Shown here: positions 12,011-23,541 of the stretch, piece after piece
Layout: every line of letters begins with the position of its first letter
Position numbering within the stretch: position 1 is the first letter of the stretch
Source: Owenia fusiformis
Lineage: Eukaryota > Annelida > Polychaeta > Sabellida > Oweniidae
DNA length: 64,000 bases
Direction of reading: 5' to 3'
Assembly (NCBI GenBank): GCA_903813345.2
Contig: CAIIXF020000012.1
Location: forward strand, 7,773,615 to 7,837,614
The notes under the pieces: generated by a model
Told to the model about the DNA's origin: nothing
The model's database searches: none
Seen by the model: the letters and a program-made list of their open reading frames with translations, nothing else
Translations under genes and position numbers: made by a program

Positions 12011-14157
12011 CACGCCTAACCATCGACAAGGTACAGTCACGTGACAGTGACAAAATATGCCGTAGTACACTTTTGATGTACTATGTCACTATTAACTGAT
12101 TTTGAGCGAAGACTATGATGTAGGTTTGATGCAGGTTTTCAAAAATGATTTTTAGGAGTACACAAAGGATTTTATGTTTGATTTCGCGTGCATTCGATTT
12201 CAACGACATTTATTTTTCTAATAACGTTAAAAGATCTTCGAGCAGTGCTCGATTTTTTTCGTTGTTAGTCTACCCATACGACTCTTCGGTTGGAAAATGT
12301 TGTTTTTTACACATTTCCTTTGATAATTTTCTCCCCTGACGTCTCAGAGAGTCGAATATTTTTATGAGAATGTGTTTCTCTAAACTACACAGTTTAGGAC
12401 AGGTGAACATTTAATAAACATTCATGCATTTGATATAATTTAAAAAATCAGAAATGTACGTTGTCAAATCACAGTGTATGTTGTCCCTGTAATTGAAATA
12501 CATGAGTTATAATATTAAACATTGCAATGATTTAATTTCAAAATGCATTAAGGGTTTTATGCGTTACAAGTGATGTTCAACAAACATGCTCCTGTATACA
12601 GATAAACAGGTAAAAGTGATTTTTTCGTTGAATGCTATTTTATTTTATGAAAGTATTAATATGGTGATTAATATGTGACCATGGCGTGTTTTCTTCCGAC
12701 CTCTTTGACCACTCGACGTCGGTACGTTACGTTATGTTTAGTTGCACTTTTATGAATTTTAATAATCTTAAGGAGTTCATGGAGAGATCTTTACTAGCTA
12801 ATCCAAGATGACTTTATGCTACAGGGTGTCCCGAAATTATGGGCCCCCTAGGCAGACATATACCAATGTCTCCATGTATGTGTCGTATATCATTTTAAAG
12901 CTCATCCAAAGTTACATTAATTTGCCGAGTATCATGGTTCAACTCACAAATAGAAAAAGTTACAGGAATTTCAAAAGTTAGTGTTTGGACAAAATTAAAG
13001 TCAGTTCTACACCAAAACAATAGTTGGTGTGTCTCCTTAGCCGCCGTGTTAACAGCAGCAATACTTTCCATATATGACCTTAAACTGGCTTCAAATAGGG
13101 ATATGGCGTTTTGTAATCCTCATAAAACCTTTTTAAGGCATAAGAAGAGTTTCCTTGGAGTATCTACCCTAAACATCATATTTTTAGAACTCGATATCCA
13201 GATATTATCTTCGAGAATAGCATCCATATTTTCTGTCACATTCAGGTCAGGGCTGTTTCCAGGATACTGAAATGAACTTTTTGGCAAAATGCTAATTTTT
13301 GAAATGCCTGTTACTTTTTACCATTTGAACCATCATATTTGGCAAATCAATGTAACTTTGGATAAGCTTAAATATGATATATGACACATACTATGGAGAA
13401 ATTGGTATATGTCTGCCTAGGGGGGAAAGTGCAGAAGTTCAAAAGCCAGGGTTATGGAATACTAAAAAATTATTAGTAACATTGAAATTTAATCATATCA
13501 ATGACAATTTTATGGATTAACGGACAAAATATTAGAGTAAATTTTTCGATATGCCAGCCCTATTATTATAATTATTATAAATTATTACTTTATTATCAAA
13601 TATGTTCCTTCTATTACACGTGCATTATAGTATTTCATTCACTGTAAAATTAACTGTGAATTGAGATCTGTAAGGCCAATGTGACAACATACATTCGAGT
13701 TGACAACATACATTATCTATTTTTCGTAGTAGCATCCAAAGTAAAAAGCGGTTTTGCATTAACTCTGTATGTATATTTGTATACTTATCTTAAGTTGTGT
13801 TAGTCGTAGTTTGCCTGTTATTTGCAAAGCAAAACAAAAATTAGAGAGAATTTTGCGAAATTCAGTCAAGATTTAGAGATCCCTGACCTACTGGGTAGAT
13901 CTATAACAAGATATCGAAGTTGCTGAGGATCATTTGAAGTAGATATGCATATTTGCAACTTAATTACAAATCGAATGCAACAACTGCCTGATGATGAACT
14001 GACACAATATTGATCAAATCAATGCTAGTTCTTACCTCGCTTCCTCATTCTAGAAAATGGCGATCTAAAATGGCAGAAATGACATAGTACATCAAAAGTG
14101 TACTACGGCATATTTTGTCACTGTCACGTGACTGTACCTTGTCGATGGTTAGGCGTG
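12011..14157. mobile_element. 2.1-kb DNA transposon with perfect 77-bp inverted ends and 5-bp target duplication
   Basis: The left arm 12011-12087 and the reverse complement of the right arm 14081-14157 are identical over 77 bases, starting CACGCCTAACCATCGACAAG. GCTGT is duplicated directly outside (12006-12010 and 14158-14162). The interior has no recognisable transposase, so it is probably non-autonomous. It also contains a mariner-like insertion at 12822-13425. A CAC start and a 5-bp GC-containing duplication are features of the Transib/RAG-like group, but no protein supports that assignment, and CACTA-type elements also begin with CAC. Confidence 0.8.
12822..13425. mobile_element. Mariner-type MITE nested in the 12011-14157 element
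   Basis: The left end CAGGGTGTCCCGAAATTATG follows TA and is typical of mariner-like elements. The arms match inversely from CCTAGGCAGACATATACCAA at the left to the complementary sequence ending at about 13425. The right-hand terminus itself is missing or replaced, so the element is truncated at one end. No transposase is visible. Confidence 0.7.
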
Positions 14158-14581
14158 GCTGTGTATTTTTGTAGAATCAATGAAATGTTTTTCACAACCT
14201 AAACGTGAACGGAAAATATTTAAGCGATGTATTTGTATGGGCGATTGGTCATACGTTTCTAGATTGGCGTTTCGATTTTATATGCAAGCTTAAACTGCCT
14301 ATTCTTTGCATTCGAATTACCACATACTCTCTCAATTCTACTTTGTACCATTTAGCAATATATCATATTCTTTGCATTGTATACAGAAAGCTAGATAAAC
14401 GGTATATTAATCGGATAATGTTCTTTGAATTGCTACAAAGCTACACATGGCTTTCTACGTATAATGTTCATTGCATGGTATATGGAGAGCTACATATGAT
14501 ATTTTATTGATATTATCCTTTTCATTGTATACAGATAGCATACATATCATAGTAATAGGATAATGTTCTTTGCATTGTATA

Positions 14582-15710
14582 CGAGGGGTGGTCCAAAAGT
14601 ATTTGACGCCCCGCTCTCACTTTGCTATATTTTAATGAAATCACCACCTGCTCCATACAGTCCAGATTTGGCCCTATGTGATTTTTCCCTTTTCCCAAAT
14701 TGAAAGAACGGTTGAAAGGAACTGTTTTCACGTATTGGATGAGGTTATAGTGGCAGTTGGCTGAAAATTCTCTCGTATTATGACTGGTGCAAGGTTGCGC
14801 ACTTGCACCTAAAGTATTAGCCATATCAACAGTTAAAAATTATCTAGAAAAGTACCTCAAATAATCAATATTCTAGTGAAACGTATACAAAAAGTTGTAA
14901 AGCTGTTGATCTTGATTATTTGAAAGTGTCATGTAAGGAGTGGTATCGATATGATGAACTTTTTGAACACACGTTTCTCTTAAACCAGACATAAAAAATC
15001 TAAAAATTTAACACATCGTCAATTTAATGGTCATCTTTTGAATGGTAACAATATTTGAAAAATATATATTATATATACTTTCATCTATATTGTTTTAGAA
15101 AACACATCAAACACTTGTTTTGTTCTTATTATCATGTTTCCAGAGTGAAATGAAACATCTTTCCGAACCTCATTGGAACAAAACGACATAAACACAACAT
15201 GTTTAGGTCTCTCAATATTGTAATTGTACAAAGGAAATTTTGGTTGATTTAAAAAAAGTATCTTGTTAATGAAATAAAAGGTTTATCTTGATTTTTATTT
15301 ATTTTGGGGGATTTTGTTTTAATTTTTTGAATACTTTTTTAAAATCAGACAAAAATTCCTTTGTATAACTATAATATTGAGAGATCTAAAAACATGTTTT
15401 ATAAAATTTTATTTTGTTCCAACAATTTTATTTCATTCTCTAGAAAGGAATTGGTAGAAAGGAGCAAAAACAATTGCATTAAAAAATGTTAACAAAAACA
15501 GTTATATAAAATATTTCTAAATAATTTTTGCATCAAATTCTTGTCAATCAGTCAACATTATATAAAATACCGTGTTTTTTACAGAATGTTTTCAATAATT
15601 GGTTTAGAGAAAAACATCGTTGAATTCAGTTCACCATATCGATACCTATCCGTTCATATAAAAATGGCAAAGTTAGAGGGGGGCGTCCAAGACTTTTGGA
15701 TCACCCCTCG
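14582..15710 (+). mobile_element. Deleted mariner-like element with transposase C-terminal fragment
   Basis: The ends CGAGGGGTGGTCCAAAAGTA and its imperfect complement (15690-15710) are flanked by TA. Just inside the left end, 14643-14730 encodes PAPYSPDLALCDFSLFP and then, after a frame change, KLKERLKGTVF. This is the signature around the third catalytic Asp of mariner transposases. Only the C-terminal part remains, so the element is internally deleted. It is further interrupted by a different fold-back element at 14937-15651. Confidence 0.8.
14937..15651. mobile_element. Fold-back element, copy 1, nested in the mariner relic
   Basis: The ends GGAGTGGTATCGATATGATG and GGATAGGTATCGATATGGTG (right end, complement) are imperfect inverted repeats. 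Inner arms also mirror each other, for example around 15213-15250 and 15340-15385. A second copy in the opposite orientation lies at 45868-46594. Its interior is AT-rich with no coding capacity. No target duplication is evident. Confidence 0.75.
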
Positions 15711-16511
15711 TACAGATCGTATCATCTTCTGTGAATCTGTGTACAGATTTAAAGATGTGCTATGGATCATTTTCTTTGGAATTTGTACAGATAGCTACAT
15801 AAGATGGTCTAAATATCACGTCCATTGCATATGTAGAGATAACTGCATAAACTGTTCTTTAAAGAAAAGCTACCTCAATATGTAAATAATCTTTACCATG
15901 CTTTTTTGTAGTTAATGCACATAGCTTCATGATACGTGTATGCCACCTTTATATCACATTATTATCTTCACGTTCTGTGCACTATACAGAAAAGAACTAA
16001 TAGCGAAATGACTACTTAATCACATCTTTGATATTCGAACTATAATTTATAAGATTATCTTGACGATCATGACGCTAAATTCTGAGTCAAGACCACGATA
16101 CACATGTTGAGTCAATAAGAGTTCAGTATACTAAGGGTTATCTAGAAATAAGTAAACAAATAGTTGATATGGTTAATATGTTATAAAGCACTAAATGGAC
16201 TTAGGGGTGGACCGTATCCCTTTCAAGGGGGTCTAAACTTTCTAACCAAGTCGAACAGCACCATGGGTAATGCCTCTTTTCAAAGTCCAAAATACTTTAT
16301 GATCATGCATGGATACATTTTTATCGTATGATCTGTAAAATGAAACCCTCTGATTGGTCAGTTCTTGAGCTGTACAAATCTGTATTGCTACTGAGATCAT
16401 CTCCGGATCAATACAGAAAATATTGGTACGGAGGAGACAATTTCAGTAGAAATACGGATAATACAGAATATTTCCTATGGATGAATTGTCCTAAGATCAC
16501 ATGATAAAAAC

Positions 16512-16644
16512 GTTATAGAATGATTTAAAGTGCAATACAGGATATATCTCGATATTCTGTATTGGCACTCAACTTCGTCTCGTTCCAATACGGAATTTCT
16601 CGAGCAGAGTATATTCTGTATTGCACTTTAAATCATTCAATAAC
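16512..16644. repeat. Hairpin with about 45-bp arms
   Basis: GTTATAGAATGATTTAAAGT at the left is mirrored at 16625-16644, around a centre containing CACTCAACTTCGTCTCGTT. The centre resembles those of palindromes near 4050 and 30580, which suggests a dispersed palindromic family. A possible LINE-type tail (GGCCAATAAAGTTTATAAAG) follows at about 16710-16729. Confidence 0.55.
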
Positions 16645-16967
16645 TTAGAGCATTGTATTGCATCTTTTGTATTTTATTGTAATGTACATGTATTGTATTG
16701 TGTTGGTTCGGCCAATAAAGTTTATAAAGTTAAACATTTGGTTTATCCAAAATTTAAGCATACGCCCTGAGATTTAGAATACAATTTTTCGAAGAGTGCA
16801 AAATTTCGAAAAATATTCATCAAAATGATCCGCCTCTTACGTGGTGGACTATGATATCCGCATAGTCCCAATTTATGGCAGAGTATAACACACTGATTTA
16901 CTTGCGATCTAGATTTTGACCGAGATAGACCATTTGCACTTTTCAATTCTATTAAAACTGCTACAAA

Positions 16968-19900
16968 ATGCCCGATGATTTTAATGGAGTCTGGAAGTTA
17001 GTGAGGAACGAAAACCTAGATGATTTCCTCAAAGAAATTGGTAAGGTATTTTTTTAACTTATCGAACGATTTGGTACCACACGGTAGTCATTACTTTTGA
17101 TCTTGATTGATATTATGAATTGAATAGTATGCAAATAGTGACTGCTTCGGGAATATCGTGTGCTTGACATGTTCCCGAGGCTGCAGGCCGAGGAAACGTG
17201 TCAGTGGACAAGATATTCCCGAAGGGAAAATGCTTCCACTTTTCTCAAAAACAATGGCAGTCACTATTTGTTTTATTATATAGGGTGTCTCAAAAAATGT
17301 ACCCAAAAGTATATCAACACCATAGACAAACCAATCAATATTTTCAGATATTTTTTGCATGGTCTTGTAGATAAAAGATGAAAGTTTTTTCCCCTATTAA
17401 TTCAGTTTTGCCTTTTTGATACTTTAACCCATTACCTTTTACGCCACATATTCAATGTAACCTCATATTTCGATGACAGTCTGCATCCTTACTACTACAT
17501 TGTTCATCACATTTGATATATCTTGTGGAATGTTTTGATTTCTGTTCGGATGCTGGTCTTAAGTTGTTCTTGATCTCTTGGCTTGGGTTTAGCATAAAAA
17601 TGGTCCTTCAAATAGCCTCAGAGAAAAAAGTATGGGCCGTCAAATATGGTGAATAGGGAGGCCCTTACAATGTCTTATAGCCCCCTTATACAGAGAGGTC
17701 AGAGGTTTAAGAAACTGCATTGCTTGGGATTCTAGTGTAGCTTTTGTTTGTGTATCAATTTGAGACCACTGTTTTCATTTGGATATGATTTGATCTCCAG
17801 GCTAGCCTGCCTAACTCTGGAAGGTAACTCCTGAATCATTTGCCGATAATTGATCTGACTATCTGTGTTTGTTCTGTCATCGTCATCCTCAAACATCTTT
17901 CTCTGTGACTATTTGAAGGAGTGTTTTAATGCTCATTCCAAGCAAAAAGACCTTAAGGGCAACATCCAAAGAGAAATCTAAAACATTCCACCGGAATTAT
18001 TATCAAATGCGATGAACAATGTAGCAGTAAGGATACAGGCTGTCATCGAAATATGAGGTTACATCGATTATGTGGTGTAAAAGGTAAAGGGTTGAAGCAT
18101 CAAAAAGACAAGACTGAAATAGAAATGGTGTATTGGGGAGAAAACTTTCATGTTTTGGCTACATGACCATGCAAAAAATGTCTGAAAATATTGATTGGTT
18201 TATCTGTGCTCTTGATTTACTTTTGGGTACATTTTTTTGAGACACCCTGTATACCCCATATGTACTCTGTATAATGAAAACAAAATGAGAAGTCTTTTAA
18301 TATCAACATAAAGCTCATGGGATCTTATCTAAATAAAGGCATTTTCTCTTTCAACTCCTATAATCCAAGCTTGCAGGGAAGATAAAAAGTACTAATGACT
18401 GGTCACATGACCTAACTGGTGATTAGTACTTTTCATCTTCCCTGTTAGCAGGGATTTAGGACTTTCCATGGAATAAGTTCATCTATTTCATAGCATGTGA
18501 CAACGAATAAGCCAATGGGTATCAAGAGTACATACTGTATAATAATATGCACTATATCGATTTCATTATTTTCCTGTCAAAGTCCAATATAACCATGCGT
18601 GAGCTTGGTCTAATGAATGCTTTGAAATATTTAATGTTGACCATTGCATTTTGATGTAATTGTCATGGTCCCGTCTGCTTAAATTATATCACCGAAATCA
18701 TTAGCCTTGGCACTAGTGAATGGTTTAAATTGTCGACTTTTGTACGTTTCATACTTGACGAGTGTTCTGGTTAACCCTGATTTTATTTTACATATAATTG
18801 TTTCCCAATATAGGGATGAACATGGTGTTCAGAAAAGTCGCTGGAACTTTGAGTCCAACAGTAACCATTACTCAAGATGGAGACAAATTTACCATAAAAT
18901 CCGTGAGTAGTGTAAGGACAGAGGAATACTCCTGGGCGATTGGAGAGCCGTTTGAACAGAAATTCGAGGGTAAAATGTATAAGGTATGTGTTTTTACCGT
19001 TGTAAACTTGTAGAATATTGAATTTATCTTTATGGATTTGATAGTTACTGTATGAGGAATGGATTTGTACTGCTCTTTTCCAACTGTCTATGACCCTACC
19101 TTTAGCAAACGTTCTTTGAATTACCCGCCCTGTGGATTACGTCATAAGGGTCTGTTTGCAACACAAGTACAATCTGTATACGATTTCCCTTCTGTACTAG
19201 AAATTTCTTTTTATATGTCCAATAATTCCTCCTTCTTTCCCTCCTCATCTCAATTTTAGACAACTTCCTCCTTTTGGAATTCTTGCGTTTGGTTTGTGAG
19301 AAAAACTATGTGAAAACTTTCTAATATGCCTTTAATTGCCTCTTTAATTATGACCAAAAAACGAATTCGAATGGAGCATTGTGGCACGCTGTTTTTGTTT
19401 CAGTGTCTCGCTAGATGGGAAGGTAAAAAACTGGTTGTTGCTGCCCAAGCAATAGAGGAGGGAGGCAAACCTCTAACGCTCACTAGGGAAAACCAGGGAG
19501 ATGAACACGTACAGGTATGAATAATAACACAGTTACAAAGTTGAACATATCGTGAGCATTTGAGGATCCATGTTGAAATAAGCTTACCGCCTCGTGACTT
19601 AGCCATGATACTGCCGAGCAAGTTCACGGTGTCACAAGCTAAGGTTCGCTTTGTACCCATGAATAAGTCTTGGTACATCACACATGTGTTCACACTCCTT
19701 GAAAAGTTTGTCGACAATGACAAACTATTGAAAAGAGCTGACCTGAGCCTATATATGTTTGATCTTTCCCCCAAATATAACAGGTTGCAAAACGATAACG
19801 ACGTTTTTAACAAAAGCAAGGGCGCTGGACTTGTAAAACTTGTGGTTGGGTGTTGGCTTGAATTTTGTATGTGAAACATCTAATACATGAACAGTTGACA

Positions 19901-21835
19901 TTTCCGGGTGCACCCCAGTTGTCCGAAACCCAGTTGTCCGAAACCCACTTGTCCGAAACCCAGTTCTCCGAAACCCACTTGTCCGAAACCCATTACTCCG
20001 AAAAATATAGTCATAATTTACCAGAGAAAGGGGAGACGTACTTAAGCTTAGGCCAGTTTCATGCCATGTATTTGGCCAAATTAATGGCATGGACGCATTC
20101 TGATGTTCATAGATCTCTCTCTCTCACTTTGAATTGCATCCATTGCACGCGTTACCAGAATGACAGGAGGGGGATTTATTTTACATTGTGATTCTAAAAA
20201 AAGGTTATCAAAACACAATATAGATATATTACGGAACAGTTTATCTTATCTTCTTCAATCTCTTTTATATAGGCAAAATAAAATGAATCATTTTGAAACA
20301 GATAAAATAAGTTTACGCATATAGTACTTTTAGAATAAAACTGTATACATTTACGTTGTCAAAATATTTCGTCGCATTTAATTTCTTAGTCTCTGCATTC
20401 TATCAAATCAAAAAGGCCCATGGGCCATAAAGAAAATTGGTTTAAAAATTGCAGACCCCTATGTATGTTGTGTAAACGCCATTTTACAATGAGAATAACA
20501 TAATATAACTTTGTTTGTTTGAACATCTATATCACCTGTATATGAACTTTCGTAGGCTAAACATTAAACAATTAACGTCTTGACTTAGCATATTTAGCTT
20601 AATTTTGCAATGATGTCAACGTTATTCCGATGTTATGTTGTGATTCGCAGAGGTTGCGACAACGAGATTCGTTTAAAAAATTGTATTTTCCAAATAAGAT
20701 CCCCCTAATTTTCGGAGAACTGGGTTTCGGACAACCTGGTTTCGGAAAACTGGGTTTCGGAGAACTGGGTTTCGGACAACTGGGTTGACCCCGACATTTC
20801 CATTAAACTATACAGCATCGTGTGTTGAGTATACACTTCTCTGCGTACATTTATTTTGCAAGTGTCAATTTTAATCTGATAAAAGGTATTTAATTAGACT
20901 TTATACCTCATGCATTTGAGACAAATGATATCACGTATGACAATCATGCTTCGTCTTAACATAACTTAAAAGTGTGTTGAAATTTTGCGGCTATGTATTT
21001 TTCCGGTTTTTGACCCCTCAAAAAATTTCCAGCTTCTGTTCTATATAATTTCTTTGATTAACATCTTTTAGAAACCGAAATACATTAAATAAAACAGTAC
21101 TTTTCTAGCCTACCCAGTACTGAACAAAAATATTGTAAACATTGAGTGAAATAAATACCGGGAAATTTGTGTTTATTATATTTTGAGAATTTGAAATATT
21201 GGAATATCTTGGCCTTTATATTCCCAGGAATTTCGCGATTATTATATTTTGCGAATTAGAAATATTGGAAGTTGCGAATTTTCAATAAGTCGTTAAGAGC
21301 GCAAAATATAGTAGCACTACAGTATTCAAAGTATGAATTTAAAAGTTTGTTTCATCGTGAGAATCTGCACCTGAATATTAACGAACTCTAGTTGTTTATT
21401 TTGATCTTGACTTCAACATTAGAAGGGGGACAAGAAATAATGGATGCACATCTGTAATAAAAATCCTAAACTGGATCTAGTTTTAGACAATCCTAAACAT
21501 CATGTCTCGAAAGTAGAAAACAAGAATTGCAATTATTCGACGAGATACTGAAATGGTGAAAAATATTTCAATAACACCTGTGTAAATGGAACACACCCCT
21601 TGATTCACTAAAATTGTTTCTTTACGAGGTGTTCCACTTATAGAGGTTCCATGTATGAAGTCAACAAGTCACATGCGTTTGAAAAGGTGTTCCACATGTT
21701 TTCTATATATAGAACCTTTAAAGTATTAACGATTTTCTTTCAATTTTGGCTACATGTCTATTGATTGTCCTTGTGTTTTCCTTTCAGACTTTAGAATGTA
21801 ATGGTAAAGTAGCAAAGCGATTTTTTAAGAAATAG
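16968..21835 (+). CDS. Fatty-acid-binding protein (FABP/CRABP family), 4 exons, 133 aa
   Basis: Exons are 16968-17040, 18814-18983, 19404-19514 and 21788-21835 (73, 170, 111 and 48 bases). They have GT/AG borders and consistent phases, close to the conserved four-exon FABP pattern. The protein begins MPDDFNGVWKLVRNENLDDF, which fits the FABP N-terminal signature (G-x-W-K-L...). The portal region and the strand motif KLVVAAQAIEEGGKPLTLTR follow. Basic residues expected to hold the ligand carboxylate are present at R109 (LTLTRE) and R129. The usual C-terminal Arg-x-Tyr is Arg-Phe-Phe (129-131), so the Tyr hydroxyl is missing. There is no signal peptide, so it should be a cytosolic carrier of fatty acids or similar lipids. 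The exact ligand cannot be told. Introns 1 and 3 each contain a complete-looking DNA element. Family assignment is secure; the subtype is not. Confidence 0.93.
17132..17270. repeat. Imperfect hairpin in FABP intron 1
   Basis: GCAAATAGTGACTGC at 17132-17146 is mirrored at about 17256-17270, and the segments around CTTCGGGAATATC and GATATTCCCGAAG pair inside it. It lies directly before the mariner-type element at 17281, so the two may be parts of one insertion history. Confidence 0.55.
17281..18249. mobile_element. Two-headed mariner derivative: inverted copies of a transposase 3' region
   Basis: The ends TAGGGTGTCTCAAAAAATGT and CAGGGTGTCTCAAAAAAATG (right, complement) lie next to TA. Arms of about 400 bases mirror each other. 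Read outwards, both arms show eroded C-terminal mariner-transposase coding: minus-strand GPPYSPYLTAHTFFSEAI near 17640-17690, and plus-strand PELLSNAMNNVAVRIQAVIE near 17990-18050. The element is therefore a fold-back built from two opposed 3' halves, with the catalytic core lost. It sits in FABP intron 1. Confidence 0.8.
18374..18444. repeat. Hairpin in FABP intron 1
   Basis: CAGGGAAGATAAAAAGTACT at the left pairs with the complement at 18426-18444, around a centre containing GGTCACATGACC, itself a palindrome. Function unknown; it may be a fold-back relic. Confidence 0.6.
19906..20792. mobile_element. 887-bp transposon whose inverted ends are short tandem repeats; 9-bp target duplication
   Basis: GACATTTCC is duplicated at 19897-19905 and 20793-20801. 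The left end carries about six tandem units resembling CCCAGTTGTCCGAAA (14-15 bp), and the right end about five in the opposite orientation. The outermost bases, GGGTGCACCC and GGGGTCAACC (complement), differ slightly. The AT-rich interior has no transposase, so the element is non-autonomous. An 8-9-bp duplication with GG-starting ends would fit MULE-, hAT- or Merlin-like systems, but the family is not determined. It lies in FABP intron 3. Confidence 0.85.
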
Positions 21836-22173
21836 ATGAAGGATGGGCTCGCAAAAACTACAGATACATGACAAACTGACAAACACTAACTTCAAGTCTA
21901 GATCCTGTAAAATCCAACAGCCTAATGCACAAGCCGGGAAAGTGTCCCTCATATATCTACGTATATCAGACAGTTATATAATTTGGCAATTTGGGAGCTG
22001 TGCGTTGAACTTTATGTGACGTGGGCAGCTATAGTAGTTATATTCACATGTTCATATGTACGTGTAACATGATTGACATACTAGTAATTAAATCAAATAT
22101 TATTTATCAACGTCTTATGTGAAATCTAATCTAATTTACTGCCTCACACGGTATAAGAGTAACTTTCATAAAT

Positions 22174-22179
22174 AATAAA
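22174..22179 (+). promoter_or_regulatory. Candidate FABP polyadenylation signal
   Basis: AATAAA lies about 340 bases after the FABP stop codon. Its position is plausible but unproven. Confidence 0.35.
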
Positions 22180-22341
22180 ACGACCGTTATATTTTTAATA
22201 TTTCTACTAATATTATGTTATAAATAGTATTCATTGTACACAACGCAGTATTCATGTTATACTTTGAAATGTAGAAGAGTTACGTGTAAGAGTTTGCTCA
22301 GAGTTTTGTGTCCACATATATTGGTTCTGACCTATGTTTTC

Positions 22342-22490
22342 ATATTTGCATCTATAAATGTTTAGTATGGCATTTGTATATTTGCATCTATGAATGTTTA
22401 GTATGGTATTTGTATATTTGCTACTATAAATGTTTAGTATGGCATTTGTATATTTGCATCTATAAATGTTTAGTATGGCATTTGTATGTA
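22342..22490. repeat. Minisatellite, 36-bp unit, about 4 copies
   Basis: The unit begins ATTTGCATCTATAAATGTTT and ends with AGTATGGCATTTGTAT. Four copies follow each other with a few substitutions. Confidence 0.85.
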
Positions 22491-23541
22491 TTTGTGTATT
22501 AAAGCATTTTCATATTTTTCTGGTGGACTAATTTATACTTCAACGCATTTGAAGTCGTTCATTTTTTCATTCTTTGTATGGTTTTAGAGAAGCTCATCCA
22601 TACTCTTTGAACCTTTAGATCAAGTCTTTCCCTGGAATGACATGTCGCCAAGCCAGTTGATTTTTTTGTTATAAATGGGAGACAAAAAATAATTTTGTAC
22701 ATGCATTTGAAACATACAGATAAATGTAGTGCTAATGGTGTTTCTAAAAGATGTCAGGGCAGTCATTTGGCGTGTATGAGAAGCAACATCAATGCTTTTG
22801 AACAAGCACTTAAAACAAAAACATCAATGCTTTTGAACAAACACTTAAAACAAAAGGTGTTCATAAAAGATGACAGTGCAGTCAAATGACTCATATCACT
22901 TGAACACTGCCATATCTATATCTAAATAAAATACAATACCATACAAGACATGCATACACGTGTATTTGTGTTTAATAATTAATAAATACATTTGCTGTAT
23001 ATGTATGTGCTGTATATTTCAGTTTGATGCTAACCTGTTGATATTCTAACGATTTAATTTAACTCCAATTATATATATAAAATATACAAAAAGTGCTCTT
23101 AACGGAAACCCATTTTATACCAATGCAAAACTCCCTGAAACAATGAGTATCCTACGAATCCTGTTATGTGATGTAAAATAATAATGGTTTTCTGCATCGT
23201 ATTTTCATTCTGCTTCGTTGTTGCTTTTTTAGCAAGCTACATTCCGAAAAAGAATACCATTCTAAACATCTCTTGAAATAACAGCTGCTTCGTGAATATT
23301 CATCAGAAGCCCCATATTTTCGTGGGAGAAAATATTGCAACGCTTCATGAAATAAACTTTTGATAGACACAAAGACATATAGTGATACTTTCCATAATGA
23401 CGTTGGTGTAGGCAAAACTTGGGGATATAAAATACATGGGTGATTTCGGTGTTTAAGTTTAGGCATCACAAATATTTCGGAGATTGATAGGGTCGATACA
23501 AGACTAAGTCTTGATACGAAGTAATCGTTATGCTCACATTT

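Larger units (their letters stand above)
14360..15880. repeat. Degenerate tandem array (about 49-bp unit) interrupted by a transposon
   Basis: Variants of GTTCTTTGCATTGTATACAG recur at about 14368, 14420, 14466, 14518 and 14565, spaced 46-52 bases. Related units continue after the inserted element, from 15711 on. The copies are diverged, so this is an old minisatellite. Confidence 0.55.
21836..23541. other. Convergent intergenic/3' region between FABP and TANGO2
   Basis: This holds the 3' ends of both convergent genes. A 36-bp minisatellite lies at 22342-22490. A tandem direct duplication of about 36 bp (ACATCAATGCTTTTGAACAA, first copy from 22784, second from 22820) and a looser repeat of the nearby GATGTCAGGGCAGTCA segment follow. 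I see no further gene. Confidence 0.5.

Noticed and set aside
14522-14824. 100-codon minus-strand open frame
   Set aside because: It is antisense to the mariner transposase remnant.
19749-20090. Open frames with repeats such as FRTTGFRTTG or LSETQLSETH
   Set aside because: They are translations of the 14-15-bp units at the end of the transposon at 19906-20792, not a gene.
22308-22502. Repeat protein frame (CLVWHLYICIYK)
   Set aside because: It is the translation of the 36-bp minisatellite.
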